DNA of 64,000 bases, from assembly GCA_002914805.1 (NCBI GenBank), contig JXTB01000039.1, positions 272,696 to 336,695 on the forward strand. Direction: 5' to 3'. A model generated the notes under the pieces. The model was not told the origin of the DNA and made no database searches. It worked only from the letters and a program-made list of their open reading frames with translations. This document shows, one piece after another, positions 9,975-22,720 of the stretch (positions are counted from its first letter, which is position 1; each line of letters starts with the position of its first letter). The stretch is from Parasponia andersonii. Its lineage: Eukaryota; Streptophyta; Magnoliopsida; Rosales; Cannabaceae. Made by a program: the position numbers and the translations under genes.

Positions 9975-10791
9975 TGTTGGAGCGGTTTCTTACCAGCCGT
10001 CCATGTGTCTCGAATTGCTGATGCTGTATTCTCCAACTGTCCACGTGTCCTTGCTGTCCCAGAGTACTCTGAACTCCAAGTAAGATCGGAGAGGCGGGGG
10101 TGGCTACCTGCAAAGACTCTCCGATGCTTAAGTCAGTGGTTTATCTTTGATACATGGTAGCAAGGAAAATATTTCCGTGTGAATATATATTTGTTTCTTG
10201 TTCACAGGTTTTTCTATATATTTCTATTTTTAAGCGTACATGCCCCTCTAGGGAAGGCATGGCTCTTATAAATGTAGTCTTGAGATTGTGAACTATGCGG
10301 GTCTCAATCTCAGGACTGAGTACCTTTCTCCTCAAAATCTTTTTCAGCAGTCACGGACCGAGATTTCTGCGATCTCCTTTGTGTTGCCGTAGCCTGATTT
10401 CTACCGTCTCCTACGGCTTCAATCTGTCAGGGGTAAGATTTGGGTAAATCGCCGTTCTGTCAGGACGGCTTGTCCCTTACACACGCCTACCCAGGATCAT
10501 ATTAAATGCTCTATCTGGGTCTGGAGCCGTGAGTTGCTTTCCATTGTATTCAGTCGGAAGACCTTTGGGGCTTCTGACCCTCCCAACTGTCGAGGTAAGG
10601 GTTGTACTCAGGTGGCAGACTTTTGGGACTTCCGACCCCCAACTGTCGAGGTTGGGGTCAGACTGGACCAGACTGTCCAGGGTCAGTAATAGGCTCGGCC
10701 CTAACTTCGGATAGCCCAACGGCTGATTGTGAGATCACGTGCGACCCGCAGGGCGTTTCACGTAGCGTATGACTTGGGAACGGATCCCACG
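9975..10791 (-). repeat. 5' LTR of Tat element copy 1
   Basis: This segment aligns along its length with 30716-31572. Both copies start on the plus strand with TGTTGGAGCG and end near a shared block, GGGAACG...CCCAC. The left edge is well defined by the TG dinucleotide and by the primer-binding-like sequence next to it. The right edge (10790-10791) is set by comparison with copy 2, which ends CCCACA; here the last base reads G rather than A. The copy is about 40 bp shorter than copy 2, mainly because it lacks sequence matching roughly 31440-31525. No target-site duplication can be tested because the other end is outside the window. Confidence 0.85.
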
Positions 10792-12139
10792 GATAGTAGC
10801 AATGACTATTATATTTTGTAAGAGGAGATTTCCTAATTATATTACTTTTATTATAGCAAACAAGTTATTATTATGGTTAAAAAAAGTAATTTACTATAAA
10901 AAAGATTTTTCTTTTCTGTTTTGTCTTTTTATTATAATAAAGAGTTTTCTTTCTTTTTTTTTCCCAAAAAAAAACGAAAAATAAAAAAACACACTTCACA
11001 GGTAGGCAATAATGACTTAATCGACTTGTTTTATGGATTAAATCACACAACACAAGTGGAACAATGGAAGTACTCGAATGCTGGGAGTAGATCAAAAGGT
11101 ACAATCATCAAGTTGCTAGAAAATTGGTAGACGCTATCTTTTACCCTTCAGAAAAGTCTATAGTGTCAATGCCAGATTCAACAATTTGGTGGTTGAAAAT
11201 AGCCTATGCTCTGGACCACGTCAAGATATCATGGCCTTCTTTCCCATGTGAAAACAAACCAGTCTCAGAAATCAAAAGACATTGGATTGGGGGTCCAGTC
11301 TGTTGTTTTGTGTGTCCCGTGACCAATATTTTGGCTCCTAACTACATAGCTACTAAAGCTACATTCCAAACTAGGCTTTATGAATACCATTTCACCTGCA
11401 AAATTTCAGCATCACATTCCGCAAAATCATTTCCACCGGCTTAATAAACTTTGGATTCCATGATCAGCTATTTCTTTTTTTATTCAAAAGTCAAATCGTA
11501 TCAGAATTGTACGTAATGCAATAAAATTAAATTTTTTAAAAAAATTAATGGTGCAGAAACATTGATTATGAAAAAGTTTTTTTTTTTAATATACGAAAGT
11601 CCTTGATGAAATTTCCACTCCACTCAAAATGAAAAAAAAAAAAATGGGGTTCGTGATAAAGTTCATAATTATTATTGTTTGCTTATAAGTTATGAGTTAG
11701 TCTTGTTTCAGTCCATTCTTTCTCATTTCAGTCCATTCTTTAATTTTATACTGGTAGCAGTGATCCTTAATTTGCAAAATATTTATCACGTTGGAAGTCC
11801 TTTTTAATTTTTTGCCTCAAATTTTAATTGGAAGATCAAAGATTGTTAAATCATACTTTCTCAACGCTAAACTTGATTCTTGTATGATATCGATCAGTAA
11901 TTAAAAGGGGATATGTCTGAATTAAGCTTCTTTCAATCGGTCTAACCACAGCTCCTTGTTTTAAATTTAAGATTAAAACGAGAATTTTGAAGATATTACA
12001 AAATTTTAATGCAATTAATGCTAAGTTTACATGCGTCAAATTTATCAAAAGCCAAAGTTTACTACTGTCTACTAGTCCCGAAAAAGAGTTAACAAGAAGA
12101 TTGACAAACTCACTTATGTGTAATAAATAATGAGAAGTT

Positions 12140-12665
12140 AATACGGAATTCGTGAACTATCGCTGTCACATTCGTGATAATTTAGTTCTCAAAATTTTAA
12201 TTATGATAAATAATTTTAAATTTTTTATTTAATATTTTATCTTTGAACTCTTTAAATGCAATTTATTGTTGAAGTTTTGATCAAAAATATATGTAAAAAA
12301 TGAATAATAACATCTAAAAATATATTTAAAAAATAATTTAAAATTTTTAAAAATAAAAATGATTAAAAAAAATTTCTATAAATTTACAATTCTAAAAACT
12401 CTAAAAAAAAAATACAAGTATGTAATTTTTTTCTTCCTTCTAAATCTTTTTATCTAATATATTTTCTTTTAAATATATTATTAGATACTAAAGCGTATCT
12501 CTTATATATATTTTTGGTCAAAAATTTAACATCAAATTATAATTTAAATGGTTCAAAGATCAAATTAATTCAAATAAAAAAAAAATTCGGAGACCAGTTG
12601 AGCAACAATTGAAATTTTGAAATTGCCACAAGAGTGACGGTTCGGGGAACATTTGTGCCATAAAA
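12140..12665. repeat. Degenerate MITE-like element with inverted ends
   Basis: The left end (TTCGTGAACTATCGCTGTCAC then TTCGTGATAATTTAG) resembles the reverse complement of the right end (GAACCGTCACTCTTGTGGCAATTT). The interior is AT-rich and non-coding. The ends are diverged, so the exact boundaries are uncertain. Confidence 0.4.
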
Positions 12666-13997
12666 CCAATAATGAGATTGAACAAAGTTGACAACTTAGT
12701 CCATTTCTTATGCCAACTTACATCGTTTATTACAGTGCTTCACATATTAATAAACAAATATAAGGCTCAAATTCTTTTGGATTAAAAAAATGGAATTCAA
12801 TCATTTTTATTTAATTAAATTAGTTTCTACGGGAACACAAGTCAAGATCCCAATTCCCAAACAAATATCGAAAAAGAAAAACCAAAACCATAGAATATAG
12901 CTTGCATAGTACACCTTGACTCTGCCACTTCGTTTTACCACCGAGTTTCTTTCTTCCAATTTTGTTTTCCTTTTCATATGTTTTTTTAAAAGATACTAAA
13001 TAAAACATTTCTAACACTGAAATTAATTTTAGTTTGAAATTATTGTTGTTAAAAGGGACCAAATGTGAATTAGAACTTACTTACATGAGTTTATAACCAC
13101 TGCACCTTGTTTTAAAATTTATGAATTAAAATGTGATTTTTGCAAATATTTTTATAACCGGATAATATAATCAATTATAAACTTTTTACGTTTAATTTAT
13201 CAAAAAAACAAGTTTAATACTAGTTCTCAAAAAAAAAAATAATAAGAAGAAGATTGACAAGCCTACGTATTGCAAACTTGAAAACTCAGTCCATTTATGT
13301 TTTACAGAAATTTATCATTATGCCAACTTATTAATTATCCTAATTATAGGGAGAGAAAAAAAAACTTATCATTCCGACCTACATTTGATAAGCTTATATG
13401 AACTTTGTACCAGGCCTAAGCCCAGTCTACTAAAATATAGGCAAACCTGATCCATATTCTTATGAAGGAGTCTAATATAATGTGGGTCTAAGTGAGTTGT
13501 GTCTATGTAGGCTACAATGTGAACCTAATTTAGTTGTTGTTCTATATTTTAAAATATCAAATATGTGCCTAAAACTCATTCATATATTTTTAAAATTTCA
13601 ATAAACTGAAAATAAACAAAAATAAATAAATAACATTAAAAACATATAAGTGAAAGTATTTAATTAAGATTTTTTAAATTTTAATTAAGAAATATATTTA
13701 AAATTATATATAGAATGACAAAATATGGGCTAGCCCTATGAACTTATGACTGATGCCAAGCCCGCCCCCTACTATATGTAATGGACTGATATCATTCTTT
13801 TTCTTTAGAATGTGAGCCAACCCATAAAGCCTAGCCCGTATTGACGTCCTTATATTCTACTTCAATCATTGCCTTTTTTTGGCCATAAAACATTATTGGT
13901 TTTTTGATAAACTAAAATAGGGTTAAATACAAAAAAAAAAAATCATGAAATTTGGCCATTCTACAATTTAAATTGCGATCGAGTTTCAGCTTTTGCA

Positions 13998-14192
13998 AAA
14001 GATATTACCTCTACATCTTGAAATTCAAATTCTAAAAAATTATGAATCCAAAGATAAATATTTACGTTATTCTTATTTTTAAAAAATTAAACATATACAG
14101 AATATATCAATTAAACTAACATAAAGTGGGCAAAATAGGGACATAAGATATAAATTTTTGAAATTTTGAAACGTAGAGGTATTTTTTTTTTT
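13998..14192. repeat. Short inverted-repeat (MITE-like) element
   Basis: ATTACCTCTACATCTTGAAATTC at about 14006 matches the reverse complement of GAAATTTTGAAACGTAGAGGT at about 14160. The ~190 bp between them is AT-rich and non-coding. Confidence 0.4.
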
Positions 14193-14194
14193 GG

Positions 14195-14690
14195 TTAATG
14201 ATATTAATACTCCCTGAATTATATATACTACTTTACTTTATGAATTTTCAATTTACATAATAATGGTCCCTAATTTATGTAATAATTGCAATAATGATCT
14301 TTTTATCGTAAACTATTAAATATTTAACAAAAATAAGTCATTATAGAACACACAATTTCGTAGTTGTGGTCAAGAATGATATTCTGAATTTTTAATTTAC
14401 ATAGTAGACTACCAAGGCTTGTTCAATTGCAGTAATGTACAATTATGGTTAAGAGTGAGATTCTGACTCTTAATAGTAAATAATGATTAATTATAAGCTT
14501 TGACTAAGACTATTTTTTTATTAAAAAACTAACAATTTATGAAAAATGAGCTATTTTTATAATAATTGTATAATTCAATGGTTATTGCTATGCATGTAAG
14601 TTGAACATTTAGGAGACAAAGTGATACAATGAGTATAATACCAAGATCATTACTATATTTATTCCTTTTTTTTTTAACAAAAACTAAAAT
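14195..14690 (+). repeat. Dispersed repeat family A, copy 1
   Basis: About 490 bp similar, in the same orientation, to 46490-46990. Shared landmarks include AACAAAAATAARTCATTA, ACATAGTAGACTA or ACATCGTAGACTA, and GAGACAAAGTGATACAAT near the end. The element is itself built of two imperfect halves. It is non-coding. Confidence 0.6.
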
Positions 14691-15350
14691 TTAAGGTTTA
14701 AATACATAAAGGCAAAACATGAGGTTTTTGTAGCTAACTTTAAGGGTAAACTACCTAATGGTTGTTCTGTAACTTAAATTTAAATAATACTTTAAGATTA
14801 AGAATTTGTTAAAATTAATAATATGAGTTAGCTTTTTGAATAATTTTAACTGGTAAAAGATAATAATATCATCAAAATTAAAGAGAATAATAATGACTAA
14901 TCAAGTTTTAATAGAAAATATTATTATTTTTATTATTATTAAAATTAGTTAAAAAATCAGTTTATGATATTATTTTTCTAAAATTCTTAATCTCATGACA
15001 TTATTTTGAAAAATTTAAATTTCAGAATTTAAATTATAAAACACTCAAATTTTAAAATTCATTTTAAATAAAAATAAAACTTAACTAATTATCTCTATTT
15101 ATTAAAAACAAAAAATAACTTAGACACCAAAAGAACTCCCGCTTTATTACACAATTCTCACCATCCCACCCCACTTTGTATTTGGACACTCGAATTTGAT
15201 GATATTATTTTGTTTTTAACTCTTATTAAATAAAATTGGAATTCAAAATTGATTTTTTTTTTTCCCTTAAATCAAGAAGTGACTACGAGACCACGAGTCA
15301 AAAATATTCCCGACTCCGAGACAAATCTCGAAATAAAGAACTATATAACC

Positions 15351-15374
15351 ATATATATATATATATATATATAT
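15351..15374. repeat. (TA)n microsatellite upstream of the inhibitor gene
   Basis: A TA dinucleotide run sits directly after the likely TATA element TATATAACC (15342). Confidence 0.9.
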
Positions 15375-15502
15375 AGAACACGGCTTGTGCAACTAAGCTT
15401 AACTCCTAAACTTCATTTTCCCCACCAATAATTTTCTTTCCCTTTCCAAACCTTATTTTCTCTCCATCCAAGCACATCCAAACTCACTCGTCACTCCATC
15501 GA

Positions 15503-16054
15503 ATGGCTACTGCTACCACCATTCTCCTCTTCTTCATCGTCCTCCCATTCCAACTCCACCCCCGCTTCGCCAAGGCCGACTCGAACTTCATCCAAAAGAC
15601 GTGCAAAGCCACCAAATTCTACGATCTCTGCGTCTCGTCTCTCAAATCGGTCCCAACCAGCCAAAACGCCGATGCTAAGGGACTCGCCACCATCATGATC
15701 GGGATCGGGATCGCCAACTCCACTGCCACGTCGTCTTACCTCTCGTCTCAGCTTCTCAGCAGCGGCGCAGCCAGAACAAACGACGTCGTTTTGAAGAAAG
15801 TCCTCAAGGAGTGCGCTGACAAGTACGGCTTCGCGGCCGACGCGCTCCAGTCCTCGGCCCAGGATTTGGAAGCCGAGAGCTTCGACTACGCTTACCTGCA
15901 CGTCACCGCAGCGGAGGATTACCCCAGCGCTTGCCGCAACGCGTTTCGGCGGTTCCCCGTCTTGGCTTACCCGCCTGAACTAGCGCGTAGGGAGGATGGT
16001 TTGAAGCGTATCTGCGACGTCGTTTTGGGTATTATTGACAATCTTGGTTGGTGA
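15503..16054 (+). CDS. Cell wall/vacuolar invertase inhibitor-type protein (PMEI domain)
   Basis: A single-exon, 183-residue protein. Residues 1-25 form a signal peptide (hydrophobic TILLFFIVLPF, then a likely cut after AKA). The mature part has the four conserved cysteines of the plant invertase/pectin methylesterase inhibitor family: C34 and C43 in the helical hairpin at the start, and C104 and C144 in the four-helix bundle; C171 is extra. SACRNAF and YPPELARREDGLKRICDVVLGIID fit members annotated as inhibitors of fructosidase (C/VIF). Such proteins act in the apoplast or vacuole by blocking the active site of acid invertases, or alternatively of pectin methylesterases; sequence alone does not separate the two. 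The first ATG after a TATA-like element (TATATAACC, 160 bp upstream) is used. The codons are much more GC-rich than the flanks. Confidence 0.88.
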   Translation: MATATTILLFFIVLPFQLHPRFAKADSNFIQKTCKATKFYDLCVSSLKSVPTSQNADAKGLATIMIGIGIANSTATSSYLSSQLLSSGAARTNDVVLKKVLKECADKYGFAADALQSSAQDLEAESFDYAYLHVTAAEDYPSACRNAFRRFPVLAYPPELARREDGLKRICDVVLGIIDNLGW

Positions 16055-19000
16055 TTTATAATTACCTTCTTTTCTTTTCATATATTTTTATGGGAAAAAA
16101 AAAAACGAAATGTGAGAATTCCGTACTTCTATGGGAGAACTTTCACAAGATTTATTTAGTTCTTAAAATGAAGGGTAAAGTGGTTCGGACATACCAAGTT
16201 TATAATAACTTTCAAACTTTATATTTTCTTTTTCTTGGGTCAGTTGATTCTAATAATTTAAGTTTTCACATGCAATATACTTTTGAAAAAAAAAAACTAA
16301 TTGCTCCCGTAATTTATTCTCATTTTCATTCGTTTGTTCGTCTTTAATGGTAATTGGTAGCTTTAATTTAGAATATTTGAGTCTTTCATAAAAAAAAATA
16401 TATATAATATTTGAGCACCGCTAATTACTAGTGGTACTACGTTTACTTACTAATTATTAACGGGAAGAGATCAATAAGTAAAGCGTTTCTATTTCCTTTT
16501 TATTATCAATGTGTTTTACATACAAAATCAGATAAGATATTACGATATAAAACCGATAATTAATTACTATTCCCTTTCTTATACCTCTTCTTTCATTTCT
16601 AAAATCTTTTTGTCAATCCATTCAATTTAGTACGAATCAATAATTGTTCCTTTAACTGCCGAGAAAACTCTTGGAAAAGCTAACTTTAGTCTATCATGGT
16701 AACTATTTTTAAATGCAAGTTTCTGATACTGTAGATGTGTACATGCAGTGAATAGAACGGTTGAAATAATTATTGCTTCCTTTATGATGAACTTTTTGTA
16801 TATTTTGGCTAAATTTATAATTTCTTAATTTGTTTTTAGAAATCGATCTAGAACTTTGGCCACTTAGGCATTTAGGCCAAATTTATCGGTAATAAACCAA
16901 AAGTGGGTCAAAATTATGATTTAAGAAATCTTCCACTAGCAAAAGTCAAAAGTGACTGTTATATTTCCTTAAAAAAATATTGTTGTCTCATCATTTACTT
17001 TTTGTTAGGATAAAATAAGCAGGATAAAAGAAAGGATAGTTTACAGATACATACCGACATTGAAATTGTATGCGTATATATAATTATGAAAGTGCACTGC
17101 GTACAGTTTTTAGTGTCATAGACCGAAGCATTAAGTACATTCCCCCTCATTAAAATGTTAGTGCCAATCTAGGATAGCTTTTAGAGCTTCTGATTTTGAT
17201 TATGGAATAGTTTTTGTTAAAACTGGTATCTGATAAACTTACTTTTTTCTCAGTTTGTGTCACAATCTGCAGCCTAAAAAATAGTTTTTAAAACAAAATG
17301 TTTGGTACATAGCTTTCTGATGCAGGATTATACTCCTAAACAAAATTGTGAATATCTCAAATCTCATTTATATGTTGACGATATCGTCTACTCTCGAAAA
17401 TGACAACACACGGTTAATTATTGGACGTGACTTATGCTTCGAGTACGGTGTTTCTAGAAGGAAAGTCCATTTTTAGTTTCTAGAGTTTATTGGTTTTTCA
17501 TTGTTGCTTGAATTTTGAGTACTTGGACCATTTTCCGCAATTTGTGCATGGAAGCTTAAAGTTAGAGGTGTTAATATTGAACCGGCTCAGGCATGACATG
17601 AATATTACTAATCGTGTGTCATGCCGATCTCGTCGCAATTTGTAGTAATACAAGAAGAGGGTAAAATGAATCAAGAAAGGATATATAGGAAGTTTTCATT
17701 TCGAAACTCATGATAAGAAGCACGCCAAGTAGGGGAAAGATAAGGATATGATACTCTTAATAAAGTGAACGAGGATGATGTCAATGGTTTTTTCTGCACG
17801 CAAACAAAAATTATCCTAAAATTAAGGATTGGCTTAAGAAGAAAGATAATCTCATCTCTTTTGTTTGTTAAGAGTCTAATATGTCTCATGTTTCTTATAA
17901 CATTTGGAGGATTGACTCTATTTTTCAATCCATATTGCCAGTATCATGTATGGATTCATAAACCAAAGGAAACTAATAGGAAGTGAACGCACAATCTAAT
18001 ATGGAACTCGCATGCATTTACATGTGGAATGTTGGAACTAACAACTTGTTCTTACATCCAATTTTGTTTTAGACCTCCAAAATATCTTACATATCCCATC
18101 CTATTTTAGAAATCTTATTTCTATTTCTTGATTTTTTTCCCTATAAATGTTTTCAGTTTTAATTTCGTTGATACTTCCTTTCATTTGTTATTATGGTTGG
18201 TGATGGTATTTTAGACGATGGTTTGTTTACACTCTTGAAAATTGTGCTCTAAAAGCATGTAATAGAATATTATATATGCGTTTGCTTACGTTTACTCGTT
18301 TTTTTTCATTGATTTTACATTATTTCCTTGATTATTAACGTAATCTTAAACTAAAAATATAAATATTATATACAAGAAGATTTAATTTAAGAATAATAAT
18401 CTAAAATAATTTGTAACCGTTAAGTAATGTTGGGACCTTATTTAGTTAAGATTTTTAATGCGATCTATCTCTATAATGATTAGTATAGTTTGTCCATAAT
18501 ATAGAGACATAATATATGATATTGATTATATAGAACTAGATCAAGACAAAAGTAAATTTCTAATAAGTCTCGTTAGAAAATAGAAAATTTACATTTAAAA
18601 CTGACGATCCTATGTGGATTAATTTTAATCCAAGGTAAATATGAGCTTTTATTTATCATATTATATCTTTTGATTTACATAGTTGAAGTTTATTATAATA
18701 TATATAGGACTAATAATTTTGTAGTTTGGAAATGTAATATTATAAATAGTTGAGAATATATTTTACATATACAGAATCTATTCATTTTCTTGTTAAAAAT
18801 TATAAGATAAGGTGTTCTCTCAAGTTTCAGAAATTTATATGTTGATTAGTATAATATAAGACCAATAAATTCGTATTATAGGATTTTTCCTTTTAGGATT
18901 AATCTTAAAGTATAGATTTGTGTTAATTAAGCACATGATTATCAAGACGTAATAGAGCTTTATTAGACCTAATTTTTATTATGATATGGTTAATATTCAA

Positions 19001-19247
19001 GACACATGGCAAGACCTTATTCGAAGGTGGTTCCATGTGGAGCCTACTAAGACCAAGCCCTAGACTACATGTCACTCAGCCAAGCCTCTCAGACGACGCA
19101 ATAACCATTTGAAGACTCAAGGAAAATGACATGTAGTTAGCTATCAACTACATATAACTCAAAAAGAAACGACATGTGGCTCATCATAAGCTATGTGTAA
19201 CTCATCATAAGCTACATGTCGTTTGGAGCCTTTCTCTCTTGATCGAA
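16055..19247. other. AT-rich intergenic spacer
   Basis: No gene can be supported. A dispersed repeat (family B) lies at 18340-18650. Around 17575-17645 is a short TE-like fragment (AGGTGTTAATATTGAACCGGCTCAGG). Bases 19010-19240 hold a repeated word, CTACATGT/ACATGTAG, close to the left end of the CACTA element. Confidence 0.6.
18340..18650 (+). repeat. Dispersed repeat family B, copy 1
   Basis: Similar, in the same orientation, to 43425-43750. Shared blocks include AAGAAGATTTARTYTAAGAATAAT, ACCTTATTTARTTAA and GATTATATAGAAYTAG. It is non-coding and may be part of a retroelement leader. Confidence 0.55.
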
Positions 19248-20499
19248 CACTACAATAAACATCACTTTTGCCGATGTAATAAAAGTAATACATCAGCAAA
19301 AGTATGTTTCCCCGATGCATCTTACATCTATGTATCGGTATAGGTATCTTAAAAATAATTTAGTACGAGGTACATTTCCCGATGAATAATCTGTCGAGAA
19401 ATATTGGCTAATAAAATTCTTGGGTTTTTCTTTGACCATTTACTGATAAGTTTGACTTTTGTGTCGGTAAAGGGTTGTCCCAAAAAAATTCCCAACGAGA
19501 GGTGAATTTTTAGTGCATATTTATTTTTTTGTTAAAAATTGAAATACCATTTACCAATGGGTTTGAATTTTGCATCAGTAAAGGGTTGCTCTAAAAAAAT
19601 TCCATGCGGAAGGTAAATTTTTAGCTCGTATTTATTTTTTTTGTTAAAAATTGAAATACCCTTTGCCGATGCATTTTATAAATGCGTTGGCAAAGGTCTG
19701 CCCGAAAAAAAAATTCCCACAACAAGTAAATTGAGCTCATATTTATTTTTAAATAAAAATTGAAATATTATTTACCGATGCATTTTTAACGTTGCGTCGG
19801 CAATGCATTTTTTTAAAATTTTCTTACTACCTATATATATATTGACACTCTTTTGCATTGGCAAAAGTACCATGTATTTTTTTATTTTTTTATTATTATA
19901 CATATACCGACGCACTTTTGCTTCAAGCATTTTCCAATAAATTTATTAGCTATACATTTGCCAATAGTTTTTTACATTGGTAAAAGTCAATAAATTTTTA
20001 CTTCTTTTATTATCTATACATTTGAAAAGCCAAGCATTTTTTTTTTTAATATCTACACATTTATTCTTTATTTTTACTTGTTAGGTAGGAATTTGTTGTG
20101 CCTTTTTTTTTTTTTTTTTTTTTTGGCTTATGTGGCACTGACTCGTCCTTTTTACCTACACAAAAATTAACCATATATAATATATGGAGGTAAGTTTGCA
20201 AAATTTAACCACACATAACTGTAATTTGTGTGAGTAAAGATATATTAGTAATAGTAAATTCACCTACATATATAAACGAAAATAGTATTATTTAACCACA
20301 TATATATAAGTTGGACACATATCTTTGTAATTAATATTTTTTTACAAAACTTATTTTTTAATAAGCAAGATTGGCATAGATTTCAATTTTAATTAACTTA
20401 TAAAAAGAGAGGCTAAAACAATGTCATTTTAGCTTTCTCATTAAGGGTCTCTGCTTATATATCTCATTAACACACACACACACTACTATATAAAGGTAT

Positions 20500-20765
20500 T
20501 GGCACATCTCTCCTTGAACCTTAATCATGTAGAAACCAAGGTCTAAGTAATTGAATAAGCTCCTTAGACCATTATTTTGCATAAACCAAGATCCAAGTAC
20601 CTTTTAAAAAACACAAGTCTACTTGGACCTCAGTTATCCCAAAGTTAAGGTCTTAGTAGCTTATTTGTACCTCAGTGACTTAGAATAAGCTAGTTGGAAT
20701 TCGTTATGCAGAAATTGATGTCCAAGTAATTAAGTCAGCTATTTGGACTTAGATTATGCTTTTTT
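20500..20765. repeat. Degenerate short tandem repeat inside the CACTA element
   Basis: Words such as AAGGTCTAAGTA, AGATCCAAGTAC, AGGTCTTAGTAG and GATGTCCAAGTAATT recur at intervals of roughly 55-65 bp together with GCATAAACCAAG or GCAGAAATTGAT. It is non-coding. Confidence 0.45.
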
Positions 20766-22229
20766 TTTTTTTTGAAATGTGGTGGGAGAAATCGAACTAG
20801 GACCTTCGACATTGGGAAGACAATAAAGCTGTTAATTTATGATACAACACGTCACGATAATAAGACTCAAAATTTATATGAAATTAGCGGGTTTAGATTT
20901 TGCATAAACGAGTTCTTGTTATGCTCGGGTTAATCCATGTAACCTATTTATTAAATGTGTCAAATTTAGATTAATATTTTTCTGAATGAATTTTTTTGTT
21001 ATTAAACGATTTTGCTTAAATGACTTTTTTTATGTATTTTTCTAAAAATAGCATTTTTAGGAGTGTCAATGACATTGTAAGTACCATGGCATTTTAAAAT
21101 CTATAAGTTTTGTTTTTTTTTTGTTTTTAAATCTACACGTTACTCCCATTATTAGATTTCTAGTTCTAGTTATCATTTAAATATATAAACTATTCCATGT
21201 TACTTTACTATACCTTCAAACTTGTATTTTAAAATAGGGTAATTCTAGAATACGGTAATCTACTGTGGGCATATTTATACGGTAAGAACGCAACTCTTTG
21301 ATTGGTTATCAAGAACAAAAGGCCCATAAAAAAGTTGTCAAACTGATGCTTTACTGTACTCAATTTCTCTTAGCGAAGAATATTACATCTTGTTCAATCT
21401 TGATTTCCTTCAAAAAGGAAGAACTAATGAGCGATTTAGAGGACAAGCATCTGGGCATCTAGGCTTGGAGACTACAAGAGACCCAAAGAAGAAAGAGAAA
21501 TAAAAAAAAATTAACATATGTTAGGGATTATAAGCAACCAAATTCATAAAAATTGAAAAAGAAAAAAAAAATTGTACTTGTTTTCAAATGAACCCATTTA
21601 AGATTGAACTTGTTTCCAAAGAATTCATTGAAAATTTTGGAAAAAAAATTGGAACAAACCTATTTTTGAAGTGTAAATTTTTTCTCCCTTTGTTCCAATT
21701 CTAATAGGAATCATAGTAATTAAAGCACTAAAATATGAATTTGATCCAAAAAAAATAGTAGTAATTTTATTTTATTGTGTATTGTTCTTCTACAGAAATT
21801 CTGTTGCCAAAAAAAACGTAATTTTTTTTTCTCTCTATATGAGCTAAAATCAAATAAAATGGTATCTATAATAAAACCTGTAATACTTAGTTAATATTCA
21901 TTAAAAATCCTTAATTATGGGAGTGTATTAATAAACCAAAAACTTTTCAGAAGTCCCTTTTAAAATAAGGTTTTTTTTTTTAAGGGAAAATCAAGTTTCT
22001 ATTTTGACAATTTTAGAAGAAAACACAAAATCCGAGAAAGAGAGAGAATACAAATTTTGGATTTAAAAAATAAGGAACCCAAAATCATTCTTCTTTTCTC
22101 AAAAGAAAGTTATTCTTAACGAATGGAGTTTTCACAAAATTGAAAGAATAAATTTGAAACAAAATCTAAAAGTAAGAGAGGGAAAAAACATTTCAGAAAG
22201 AGGGAAACTTTTCATTGGAGAGGAAGTCA

Positions 22230-22720
22230 TCACCCTGCTACTGCAAGCCAAATCTTATCATACGGTCCTCTCACTCGCGGCCAGACCTTTCTTAGCGAAG
22301 GAACCCAGCCCACGCCCTTATCTTGCAGAACTCGCTCAATAGCTTGCGAAGGCCAACCTCTCTTCAATGATGGAACCCCACTTGCGCACGCTAATGAAAC
22401 CCACAGCTTGCACGAATTGCTTCACTCATCTCCAACCCGAGGCTCCCAGCTCACCCGGACCCTCCCCAACTCTTGAAAGCTCTCACCTTTCTCACGTATT
22501 CTGATTTGGGTAAGATGTCTCTACTTTGATCTTTAATTTTGGGTTAAAAAATATTTATAGCATTTATATATGAAGACCAGTCCTTGATTAACCAAAACCA
22601 GCTCATGCCCATTATAAGTGCGCACAATTTATGAGGGCCCTACTCACCTTTCTCTCCTGTTTTGATTTGGGTAAGATGTCTGTATATGTGTTTTGATCTT
22701 TAATTTTGGGTACTATTATG
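22230..22720 (+). other. GC-richer block inside the CACTA element, possibly a captured gene fragment
   Basis: Bases 22230-22500 have a base composition unlike the rest of the transposon and contain GCGGCCAGACC, AACCCGAGGCTCC and CACCCGGACCCTCC. They are followed by GATTTGGGTAAGATGTCT at 22504, and the same word with its neighbour (GATCTTTAATTTTGGGT) recurs about 160 bp further on. The longest frame is only 62 codons and is not recognised. It looks like a 5' exon and donor region picked up from a host gene, but this is inference. Confidence 0.35.

Larger units (their letters stand above)
1..10791 (-). mobile_element. Ty3/gypsy Tat-lineage LTR retrotransposon, copy 1 (5' LTR to antisense ORF; 3' LTR outside window)
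   Basis: Read on the minus strand the order is LTR (10791-9975), primer-binding-like site, gag, protease, reverse transcriptase, RNase H, a second archaeal-type RNase H, integrase, a repeat-rich region and an antisense gene. Two RNase H domains, absence of a chromodomain after integrase, and an antisense ORF between pol and the 3' LTR are family traits of the Tat group (Ogre/Retand-like). All coding parts are broken by stops and frameshifts, so the copy cannot be autonomous. The 3' LTR and the first exon of the antisense gene must lie left of base 1, because base 1 aligns with about base 32503 of the second copy. Base composition is clearly more GC-rich than the surrounding spacers. Confidence 0.93.
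10792..15502. other. AT-rich intergenic spacer
   Basis: No coding region can be supported. It contains homopolymer runs and several old MITE-like or dispersed repeats, some listed separately. Near 13400-13850 there are repeated GGGCTAGCCC / AAGCCCGCCC-type words, like a degraded transposon fragment. The last 160 bases hold the promoter region of the gene at 15503, with TATATAACC at 15342 and a (TA)n run at 15351-15374. Confidence 0.6.

Noticed and set aside
15491-15901. 136-codon minus-strand frame over the inhibitor gene
   Set aside because: The plus-strand protein has a signal peptide and conserved cysteines; the minus frame is a GC-rich shadow.
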